Shown here piece by piece: positions 1 to 5,347 of a DNA stretch of 5,347 bases. The notes below the pieces were generated by a model. The model saw only the letters and a program-made list of their open reading frames with translations, ran no database searches and was not told where the DNA came from. Within the stretch, counting starts at the first letter, position 1; every line of letters begins with the position of its first letter. Origin of the DNA: Aquifex aeolicus (lineage in GTDB: Bacteria; Aquificota; Aquificia; Aquificales; Aquificaceae); NCBI GenBank assembly GCA_015661465.1, contig DQVZ01000001.1:1-5347 (forward strand), written 5' to 3'. Made by a program: the position numbers and the translations under genes.

Positions 1-559
1 GGAATTTTTCCTCGTTTTGGGACATAACTTCCATGAGCATAGGAGTTAGAACAAGTCCCGGAGCTAAGGAAACTATGTGAGTTTCCGGCATTTCCCACGA
101 GTAGAGTTTCAACATGCAGTTTAGCCCCGCCTTGGAAATAGAGTACGCGTTCCACCCTCTATTACAGTTCTTTGCGGCACCGGAAGATATACCTATTAAC
201 TGCTCAACCTTTATCCCTAAATCTATTAATGTATCCATTATTACCTTGTTAGCCCATAGGTTAATTCTCATAACCTCTTCCATCTCTTGAAGCGATATTT
301 CTTTCATATCCTTCATTTTTCCTAAGATTCCTGCGTTCAAGATAACTAGACTGAGCTTTTTAACCCCTTGGAGCAGTTTAGATATGTGCATATATATTCT
401 CTCTATTTGAGAAAGGTCTGCAGGTACAAACTTTACCTTTCCTTTGAGTTCCTCAGGTAAATGCCTGCTTATTGCATAAACTTCATATCCTCTCTTTAAA
501 GCTTCCTCCGCTAAAGCTTTTCCCAGCCCTGAACCTATTCCCGTTATAAACAGCTTCAT
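1..559 (-). CDS. Short-chain dehydrogenase/reductase (partial, 3' end outside window)
   Basis: Classical SDR-family oxidoreductase, expected to be cytosolic and NAD(P)(H)-dependent. My translation of the minus strand gives 186 codons before the window edge. The order of motifs is complete for the Rossmann part: TGxxxGxG (T6, G7, G11, G13), NAG at 75-77, the structural Asn at N100, catalytic Ser at S126 (in ISSGAA), catalytic YxxxK at Y139/K143, and the PG motif at 167-168. Arg32 at the end of the second strand favours NADP(H) over NAD(H). The SSGAA...GWNAYSISKAG pattern resembles the sepiapterin reductase/benzil reductase (YueD) group; that assignment and the substrate are inference. About 40-60 C-terminal residues, which hold the substrate loop, are missing because of the window edge and not because of a mutation. 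The start ATG overlaps the stop of the lipoprotein gene as ATGA, with a strong ribosome binding site before it. Confidence 0.88.
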   Translation of the reverse strand, partial: MKLFITGIGSGLGKALAEEALKRGYEVYAISRHLPEELKGKVKFVPADLSQIERIYMHISKLLQGVKKLSLVILNAGILGKMKDMKEISLQEMEEVMRINLWANKVIMDTLIDLGIKVEQLIGISSGAAKNCNRGWNAYSISKAGLNCMLKLYSWEMPETHIVSLAPGLVLTPMLMEVMSQNEEKF

Positions 560-1011
560 TCCTCCTTCTCCTCAAAGACTTGATTTATAAGAATTTTTAC
601 ATTCTCTTCTCCGGCTTTTGCCTGAGTAATTCCAAAAAGGTCTCCATTTTTAAACCCTGCGGTAGGCTCTTTGGAAAGTCGTGCTGTTATTATAAGCTTC
701 CCTTCTATGAACTCTTCGGGATTAATTTTGTGCTTGCCGGTTATTTTAAACCTGAGTGGAAATACTGGATTTTTCACTCTGAGAACTGCAACGGGCCTTG
801 CTTTCTCCGGCTTCCTTACCGAAATTATTAAGAACTTCTCTCCCTCAAGAACTTTTTCTTGTATTTTTTTATCAATTAAAACTATGCCTTTGACGTATTG
901 TTTCTTATACTTTTCTAAAATTTTTTGGCCTTCAGGGGTTTTATACTTCTCGGGAATATCCTGACAAGAAATTAGGATAAGAGGAATTGTTAAAGCAATA
1001 AGACTCTTCAT
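556..1011 (-). CDS. Small lipoprotein with a CcmI/CycH C-terminal Ig-like domain
   Basis: A 151-residue predicted lipoprotein. Residues 1-15 form a short signal peptide (one Lys, then a hydrophobic run), ending in the lipobox LISC with the lipidated Cys at 16. Gln17 follows. A helical, Lys-rich stretch (about 20-40) leads to a beta-rich domain (about 41-146). By eye this domain matches the C-terminal periplasmic domain of CcmI/CycH, the apocytochrome chaperone of cytochrome c maturation system I: a GxVxxD-like start at 42-47, a P-V-A-V segment at 73-76, a central P-L-R-F, ARLSK at 110-114 (family form ARxSK), and GDLFG at 123-127 (family form GDLxG), then a final strand VKILINQV. The CcmI membrane segments and TPR repeats are absent and there is no CXXCH haem motif. 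It probably acts in the periplasm, perhaps as a protein-binding module; the actual role is unknown. It overlaps mutS2 upstream and the SDR gene downstream by 4 bp each. Confidence 0.8.
   Translation of the reverse strand: MKSLIALTIPLILISCQDIPEKYKTPEGQKILEKYKKQYVKGIVLIDKKIQEKVLEGEKFLIISVRKPEKARPVAVLRVKNPVFPLRFKITGKHKINPEEFIEGKLIITARLSKEPTAGFKNGDLFGITQAKAGEENVKILINQVFEEKEE
561..573 (-). promoter_or_regulatory. Ribosome binding site of the SDR gene, inside the lipoprotein's 3' end
   Basis: The minus strand reads GAGGAGAAGGAGG just before the SDR ATG at 559-557. The upstream GAGGAG (573-568) is 8 bases from the ATG, which is normal Shine-Dalgarno spacing. The second GGAGG (565-561) is only 1 base away and probably too close to serve. 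These bases also encode the Glu-rich C-terminus (EEKEE) of the lipoprotein, so the site is exposed only while ribosomes finish that gene. It supports the chosen SDR start and coupling of the two genes. Confidence 0.75.
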
Positions 1012-3296
1012 CCCTCTTCTCCATAGTTTAAGTATACAACCGTAACTCCCGAGCCTCCTTCCCTCGGGTATGCATCCCTGAAAAACTTTACTTTTTCATT
1101 CTTTGAAAGGGCTTCTTTTACAGCAGTTTTTAACTTTCCACTCCCTATCCCGTGAATTATTCTTACTACTTTAAGCCCTGCACTGTGAGCTTCCTCTATA
1201 AATCTTTCCAATTCGAGAGTAGCGGTATTAATGTCCTTACCCACAAGGTTCAAGGTGTCCCTTTCCACTTTTACGGGTGTTTCTACGGAAACTTTTGGAA
1301 TTTCCTTAGGTAAATATTTTGAAGTTTTCTCAAGCTCCCTCACATCTACCCACATTTTGAAACGGTCTAAATGAAGATAAGCTTTATCTCCCTTTATTTC
1401 TAATACTTTTCCTTTCTTGCCCATAAATATTACGGTATCACCCACCTTTATATCACTCTTCTCTTGAGGTACGATTTTTTCGAGTTCCTGTTTTTTTCTC
1501 GATATAAATTCCTTTACTTCTTTTTTATCCTTTGCTTTCTTGAGAATTTCTTGGGACTCGTGGGCTAGCTTTCTGAGATACTCTTTAGCTTCCCTGTACG
1601 CTTCTTTCCAGCCTCTTCTTTTTGCCTCTTCGTATTCTCTCCTTAGCTTTTCTAAATCTTCTTTTTGTTTTTGTAGCTCTTTTCTCAGTTCTTCCGCTTT
1701 TTTATGTTCTTCTTCATATTTCTGTATGTATTTTGATAACTTCTCCATAGCTTGAAGGTATTTTTCTCCGAACTCGCCGATATGTTTTTTAGCAATTTCT
1801 ATTACTTTTTCAGGAATACCGTATTTTTTGGCTATATGGAAAGCCATACTTTCTCCTACGGTGTTGTAAGTTATCTTGTAAAGGGGTTTGAGGGTTTCTC
1901 TATCAAACAAAACACTTGCCGGGACGTAATAATCCGATGTTGTAGCGTAGAGCTTTATAGGAGTATGATGGGTAGTTATAAATACCCATGCATTCCTTTC
2001 CTTTAAATACTCAAGGATTCCTATACCGAGAGCCGAGCCTTCAATGGGGTCAGTTCCTGCTCCCAGTTCATCTATAAGAACCAAAGTATGGTTATCACTT
2101 TTTCCTATAAACTCTGCTACATTCCTCATGTGTGCGGAAAATGTAGAGAGACTTTGTTCTATGCTTTGCTCATCACCTATGTCCGTAAATACCTTTTCAA
2201 ATAAAGGCAACTTACTGTTTTCATCAGCAGGAATAGGTATAGCACTTTGGAAGAGAAGAACACTCAGACCCAGTGTCTTTAAAGCTACAGTTTTTCCTCC
2301 TGTGTTTGGACCTGTAAGAATAAGACCTTTTTTCTCTTTTAAAATTATATCCACGGGAACAACTTCTTCCTTTACTTGCATAAGTATCGGGTGTTTTACA
2401 CCGTATAGCTCTATCCAATTTCCAAACTGGGGAAATTTACCGTTTACGAGTTTTTTAAACCTGTATTTACATTGAAGAAAATCAACTTCCACACAGGCTT
2501 CAAAACTTTCCGATAAATCCTTAGAGTAATCGCCTATATATTCAGAAATTCTCTGTAAAACCCTTCGTACTTCTTCTTCTTCTTGTTCTTTTAGCTGAGT
2601 AAGTTTATTATTCAAATGTATTACAAACTGAGGTTCAATATATGTGGTATAACCCGAAGATGAAGTTCCGTGAACTATTCCGAAAATCTTTTTAACCTGT
2701 GAAGTCTTTACCGGTATTACATATCTTCCGTTTCTTATAGTGATTATCCTATCCGCTAAAAATTTCCCAGAATCAGGCCTGTTTATCAAACTTTCGAGCC
2801 TTCTCCTTATTTCTTCTTCTATGATTCTTATAGTTTTCCTTACTCTGAGCAGCTCATCACTCGCTTCATCTTTTACGAAACCGCGAGGGTCTATACTTGC
2901 CCTTATCAGATTTTCAAGGGGAGAAAAGAGGTGAAGTTTCTTATGAATTCTTCTAAGGGATGGTAATTTTTGAATATTAGCTCCAAGTACTCTTCTTAGT
3001 TCTTTTACCAAACCTATTACGTTTAAGATTTTTAATATATCCTCTACGCCTAAGATGGCTCCTTGAAGTTTGGCTCTGTTTAAAAAAACTCTTATATCGT
3101 CAAATTCGTATATCGGTATATCTTCCCCTATCTCAAAGAAAGCTTGTGCAAGTTCTATTTCTTTTTCTATGGTTTCCCTATCTGTATAGGGCTTTAAATT
3201 TCTTATCCTTTCCTCTGTAGCAGGAGAATGGGCAAAACCCAGAAGCATCTCCTTTACTTTGTTAAACTCTAACTTTTCTAAATCCCTTTCTCTCAT
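1008..3296 (-). CDS. mutS2: Endonuclease/ATPase MutS2 (MutS-family, Smr domain)
   Basis: A complete 762-residue MutS2, close to the usual length (about 780). It lacks the N-terminal mismatch-recognition domain of MutS1. In order: core/lever region (about 1-310, including the conserved YIEP at 219-222), ATPase with Walker A GPNTGGKT (329-336), signature STFSAHM (384-390), Walker B ending IDE at 408-410 followed by LGAGTDP, and the switch TTHH (441-444). Then come a long charged coiled coil (about 510-610), a KOW-like small barrel (about 615-655) and a C-terminal Smr domain (about 681-757) with HGIGSG at 715-720. In the family, MutS2 has been linked to suppression of homologous recombination and, in Bacillus subtilis, to recognising and splitting collided ribosomes; it is not thought to act in mismatch repair. 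The usual LDLR motif of Smr here reads LNLV (682-685). The ATG start follows an in-frame TAA within the 20-bp gap, so no longer form is possible from ATG/GTG/TTG. It has no clear Shine-Dalgarno site. Confidence 0.97.
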   Translation of the reverse strand: MRERDLEKLEFNKVKEMLLGFAHSPATEERIRNLKPYTDRETIEKEIELAQAFFEIGEDIPIYEFDDIRVFLNRAKLQGAILGVEDILKILNVIGLVKELRRVLGANIQKLPSLRRIHKKLHLFSPLENLIRASIDPRGFVKDEASDELLRVRKTIRIIEEEIRRRLESLINRPDSGKFLADRIITIRNGRYVIPVKTSQVKKIFGIVHGTSSSGYTTYIEPQFVIHLNNKLTQLKEQEEEEVRRVLQRISEYIGDYSKDLSESFEACVEVDFLQCKYRFKKLVNGKFPQFGNWIELYGVKHPILMQVKEEVVPVDIILKEKKGLILTGPNTGGKTVALKTLGLSVLLFQSAIPIPADENSKLPLFEKVFTDIGDEQSIEQSLSTFSAHMRNVAEFIGKSDNHTLVLIDELGAGTDPIEGSALGIGILEYLKERNAWVFITTHHTPIKLYATTSDYYVPASVLFDRETLKPLYKITYNTVGESMAFHIAKKYGIPEKVIEIAKKHIGEFGEKYLQAMEKLSKYIQKYEEEHKKAEELRKELQKQKEDLEKLRREYEEAKRRGWKEAYREAKEYLRKLAHESQEILKKAKDKKEVKEFISRKKQELEKIVPQEKSDIKVGDTVIFMGKKGKVLEIKGDKAYLHLDRFKMWVDVRELEKTSKYLPKEIPKVSVETPVKVERDTLNLVGKDINTATLELERFIEEAHSAGLKVVRIIHGIGSGKLKTAVKEALSKNEKVKFFRDAYPREGGSGVTVVYLNYGEEG
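1019..1022 (-). promoter_or_regulatory. Ribosome binding site of the lipoprotein gene, inside the mutS2 3' end
   Basis: The minus strand reads GGAG at 1022-1019, 7 bases before the lipoprotein ATG (1011-1009). The bases belong to the last mutS2 codons (Tyr-Gly-Glu-Glu-Gly-stop). Together with the ATGA stop/start overlap this points to translational coupling and fixes the lipoprotein start at the Met directly before its signal peptide. Confidence 0.65.
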
Positions 3297-3316
3297 CCGA
3301 AAACTATTTGTTTATT
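3297..3316 (-). other. 20-bp AT-rich gap between gltP and mutS2
   Basis: This is the only real intergenic gap inside the gene cluster. Read on the minus strand it is AT-rich with a final TTTTCGG directly before the mutS2 ATG. It contains an in-frame TAA that sets the upstream limit of mutS2. I see no purine-rich Shine-Dalgarno motif, no hairpin and no convincing promoter in it, so mutS2 is probably translated by reinitiation or with weak efficiency. Confidence 0.6.
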
Positions 3317-4510
3317 TCATTTTACAAATCTATCGATGATTTTTGCTCCATTTAAATCTCCCCAAACATTTACGGAAGTTCTCACCATATCCAAAAACCT
3401 ATCTACCGCTATTATAAGTCCTATTCCCTCAAGCGGAATCCCGACAGAACTTAGAACAAGAGTAAGGAGTATAAGTCCGGCACCCGGTATGGCAGCTGCA
3501 CCTATCGATGCAAGGGTCACGGTAATAAATATAATCATCATCTGGGAGATAGACAAATCTATACCGTAAATGTTGGCTATGTAAACCGTCGCTATTGATT
3601 CGTATAGAGCTGTTCCATCCATGTTTATAGTAGCTCCCAAGGGTAAAACAAAACCTGAAACCTTTTTCTTAACCCTTCCTCTTTCTTGGGCAAGCTCTAT
3701 GGACACCGGAAGTGTAGCAGCACTGGAAGCGGTAGAAAATGCCAAAAGCGGAGCTTCCCTTACCTGAACGAAATACTTGTAAGGATTATACCTTCCAAAG
3801 ATAAAGGCTATTAACGGGATGTTAATAAAAGCGTGTATTAATAGACCTACCACAACGGTAAGGGCATATTCCCAAAGGGAAAGCAAAATATCAACACCTA
3901 CTCGGGCTATCAGATAAGAAACCAAAGCAAAAACTCCTATCGGAGTGAAAACTATAATCCATTTGGTAAGTTTTATAAGAGCGTCGTTAAATCCTTCAAA
4001 GAAATTCTTTATTATTTCCTGCTTGAACTTATCTATAGTCAGAACCGCAAGACCTATAAATATGGCAAACACTATTATCTGCAGAACTTCCCCTTGAGCA
4101 AAAGAAGAGAATGGATTTTGAGGGATAAGCCCCAGTATTAATTTCTCTAAGGAAAACTCTTCCGTTTGGGGGATTTCCGGAACTTTTAAACCATCAGGTT
4201 TTTCTTCCTTTCCTGGCATAAGTAGGTTTACAAGTATAAGTCCGGTCATGACTGCCATTGCCGTAGTGGTAAGGTAATATAAAAAGGCTTTTAAACCTAA
4301 ATCCTTGAACTTGCTAATACTTTCAAGATTAAGTATTGCGGTAAATACGGAAGTAAAGACGAGGGGAACTATTATCATTTTAAGAAGGTTTAAGAAAACA
4401 TCCCCGAAAATCTTTATATTCTGTGCAATTGCGGGAAAATAAATCCCAAAGAAAACAGCCAGAATAAGGGATAAAAGGGTTAAGTTTTCAAGGGAAAAAA
4501 TACGGCTCAA
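3317..4510 (-). CDS. gltP: Glutamate/aspartate-type cation symporter (DAACS/SLC1 family)
   Basis: A complete 397-residue inner-membrane transporter of the dicarboxylate/amino acid:cation symporter family, within the usual 390-440 range. Hydrophobic segments run from about residue 8 through TM6, followed by the family's transport core: hairpin 1 with the serine-rich AFSTASSAATLP (257-268), TM7 with NMDGT (296-300), hairpin 2 with GAAAIPGAG (337-345), and TM8 with D374, R377, T378, N381 and D385. These align with GltPh D394, R397, T398, N401 and D405. In the family the TM8 Arg binds the side-chain carboxylate, so an acidic substrate (Glu, Asp or a C4-dicarboxylate) is likely. Na+ versus H+ coupling cannot be decided by reading. 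The start is TTG, supported by a Shine-Dalgarno site 6 bases upstream and by the absence of another usable start before TM1. It follows moeB with no spacer and in the same frame. Confidence 0.93.
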   Translation of the reverse strand: MSRIFSLENLTLLSLILAVFFGIYFPAIAQNIKIFGDVFLNLLKMIIVPLVFTSVFTAILNLESISKFKDLGLKAFLYYLTTTAMAVMTGLILVNLLMPGKEEKPDGLKVPEIPQTEEFSLEKLILGLIPQNPFSSFAQGEVLQIIVFAIFIGLAVLTIDKFKQEIIKNFFEGFNDALIKLTKWIIVFTPIGVFALVSYLIARVGVDILLSLWEYALTVVVGLLIHAFINIPLIAFIFGRYNPYKYFVQVREAPLLAFSTASSAATLPVSIELAQERGRVKKKVSGFVLPLGATINMDGTALYESIATVYIANIYGIDLSISQMMIIFITVTLASIGAAAIPGAGLILLTLVLSSVGIPLEGIGLIIAVDRFLDMVRTSVNVWGDLNGAKIIDRFVK

Positions 4511-5326
4511 TTAGAACCTCACCTCACAACTTTGATCGTATTCTATTAACTCTTTTATCTTAGGTTCTTCACCGCAGAGGGGGCATTTAGGGTCTTTTCT
4601 CAGTTTCACCTTTCTAAAATCCATTGACAAGGCATCCATTATTAGAAGTTTTCCTACCAAGGGTTCACCTATACCGAGGAGTAGTTTTATGGCTTCAGTT
4701 GCTTGAATACTTCCCATTATTCCTCCTACGGAACCGAGAATCCCCGCTTCTTGGCAAGAGGGAACGAGTCCTGGGGGCGGTGGTTCAGGGAAAAGACATC
4801 TATAACACGGGGAATTTTCCCTGTCTCTGAAGTCGAAAACAGTACACTGCCCTTCAAATCTAAGCATAGCTGCGGAGACCAAAGGCTTACCCATAAAGTA
4901 GCATGCATCATTTATAAGGAATCGGGTGGGAAAGTTATCGGTTCCATCGAGAATTACATCGTAATCTTTTATTATGTCCATAATGTTATCTTTACTAATT
5001 TTCGTATTGTAGGTAATTACCTTTACGTCGGGATTTAAAGCCTCTAAGGTTTTCTTTGCACTTTCTACCTTAGGTGTACCTACCCTTTCCGTTGTATGGA
5101 GTATTTGCCTTTGTAGGTTTGAAAAATCCACAACGTCAAAGTCAACAATTCCGATAGTTCCAACTCCTGCAGCAGCCAGGTAATAGAGTGCGGGAGAACC
5201 CAGCCCTCCTGCACCTATGACGAGTACTTTAGATTCCAGGAGTTTGGCTTGGCCTTTTCCTCCGACTTCAGGAAGTATTATATGCCTAGCGTATCTTTTT
5301 ATTTGCTCTTCGGTAAAATTGAACAT
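4511..5326 (-). CDS. moeB: MoeB/ThiF/HesA-type E1-like adenylyltransferase
   Basis: A complete 271-residue cytosolic enzyme that activates the C-terminal Gly-Gly of a ubiquitin-like sulfur carrier by ATP-dependent adenylation. Known partners are MoaD for molybdopterin and ThiS for thiamine; which one applies here cannot be told. Visible features: R14 in RYARHIILPE, the nucleotide loop GAGGLGSP (38-45), D62, the NLQRQ block with R73, K86, and D130 in TDNFPTR. These fall at the same positions as the ATP/Mg residues of E. coli MoeB. Zinc ligands are C174/C177 (CYRC) and C248/C251 (CPLC). C191 lies in the region of the mobile cysteine of MoeB/ThiF. After the zinc knuckle a 20-residue tail (IKELIEYDQSC...) resembles the linker that leads into a rhodanese domain in longer homologues, but the protein stops there. 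The ATG agrees with the family N-terminus. No Shine-Dalgarno site precedes it. First gene of the visible cluster. Confidence 0.93.
   Translation of the reverse strand: MFNFTEEQIKRYARHIILPEVGGKGQAKLLESKVLVIGAGGLGSPALYYLAAAGVGTIGIVDFDVVDFSNLQRQILHTTERVGTPKVESAKKTLEALNPDVKVITYNTKISKDNIMDIIKDYDVILDGTDNFPTRFLINDACYFMGKPLVSAAMLRFEGQCTVFDFRDRENSPCYRCLFPEPPPPGLVPSCQEAGILGSVGGIMGSIQATEAIKLLLGIGEPLVGKLLIMDALSMDFRKVKLRKDPKCPLCGEEPKIKELIEYDQSCEVRF
4517..4527 (-). promoter_or_regulatory. Ribosome binding site deciding the TTG start of gltP
   Basis: The minus strand reads GTGAGGTGAGG, encoding Glu-Val-Arg near the end of MoeB. It ends 6 bases before the TTG at 4510-4508, good Shine-Dalgarno spacing. The next Met codon of gltP is at residue 45, inside the membrane region, so this site is the main support for the TTG start. 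Confidence 0.7.
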
Positions 5327-5334
5327 GCATATAA

Positions 5335-5340
5335 ATTATA
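5335..5340 (-). promoter_or_regulatory. Candidate -10 box (TATAAT) of the moeB-led cluster
   Basis: The minus strand has a perfect sigma-70 -10 hexamer, TATAAT, whose last base is 8 bases before the A of the moeB ATG. A normal start of transcription 6-9 bases downstream would fall at 5330-5326, so the mRNA would have almost no leader. The -35 region would lie beyond the right edge and cannot be judged. AT-rich sequence gives such hexamers by chance, and the cluster might begin further upstream. Confidence 0.4.
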
Positions 5341-5347
5341 GTAAAAA

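Noticed and set aside
1..559. The SDR gene as a truncated pseudogene
   Set aside because: The frame is open to the window edge and all catalytic and cofactor motifs are intact; the missing C-terminus is due to the window limit.
671..964. Plus-strand open frame of 97 codons opposite the lipoprotein gene
   Set aside because: The minus strand carries a convincing lipoprotein with signal peptide, lipobox, domain match and ribosome binding site. The antisense frame shows no motif and is a shadow.
2044..2475. Plus-strand open frame of 143 codons opposite the MutS2 ATPase region
   Set aside because: It lies entirely antisense to the conserved Walker A-Walker B coding region, has no recognisable domain, and its Ser/Phe-rich composition is what the reverse of a Glu/Lys-rich gene gives.
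2570..2600. Repeated TTC triplets (a simple-repeat tract)
   Set aside because: On the minus strand these are GAA/GAG codons for a run of Glu at MutS2 residues 239-242 in a charged helical region. The tract is short and normal for such a helix.
3318..3323. TAAAAT as a possible internal -10 box for mutS2
   Set aside because: It is formed by the last gltP codons and stop, there is no TTGACA-like hexamer about 17 bases upstream (the bases there read GCAAAA), and such AT-rich hexamers are expected by chance.
5327..5347. Possible divergent plus-strand promoter (TATAAA-like sequence)
   Set aside because: Only 21 AT-rich bases are available before the window ends, with no visible plus-strand gene, so a divergent promoter cannot be supported.

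Overview
The window looks like a compact chromosomal segment of a thermophilic bacterium, most likely an Aquificales relative (Aquifex/Hydrogenobacter type). This is an inference from style: proteins rich in Lys, Glu and Ile, arginine written mostly AGA/AGG, isoleucine often ATA, moderate G+C, and genes packed almost without spacers. No database comparison was possible, so genus and species stay open.

All five genes lie on the minus strand and read from right to left: a MoeB/ThiF/HesA-type E1-like adenylyltransferase (4511-5326), a glutamate/aspartate-type cation symporter of the DAACS (SLC1) family (3317-4510), MutS2 (1008-3296), a small lipoprotein (556-1011), and a short-chain dehydrogenase/reductase that runs off the left edge (1-559). 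The junctions are 0 bp, a 20-bp gap, a 4-bp ATGA overlap and a 4-bp ATGA overlap. This layout strongly suggests one transcription unit with translational coupling. A good -10 box (TATAAT) sits only 8 bp before the moeB start codon, so the unit may begin there with an almost leaderless mRNA. No terminator is visible, and the unit probably continues past the left edge.

The genes do not form an obvious single pathway. They combine sulfur-carrier activation for cofactor biosynthesis, dicarboxylate/amino-acid uptake, a ribosome/DNA-associated ATPase, an envelope lipoprotein and an oxidoreductase. Mixed operons of this kind are common in small thermophile genomes, so co-transcription is weak evidence of joint function here.

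The most interesting items are: the lipoprotein, whose body matches by eye the C-terminal Ig-like periplasmic domain of the cytochrome c maturation protein CcmI/CycH but stands alone; the Smr domain of MutS2, whose usual LDLR motif reads LNLV; the possible leaderless promoter of moeB, with an overlapping out-of-frame ATG; and gltP, which starts with TTG directly after, and in frame with, the moeB stop codon. I found no RNA gene, CRISPR array, insertion sequence or long repeat. Apart from the 20-bp gap and the last 21 bp, the whole window is coding.
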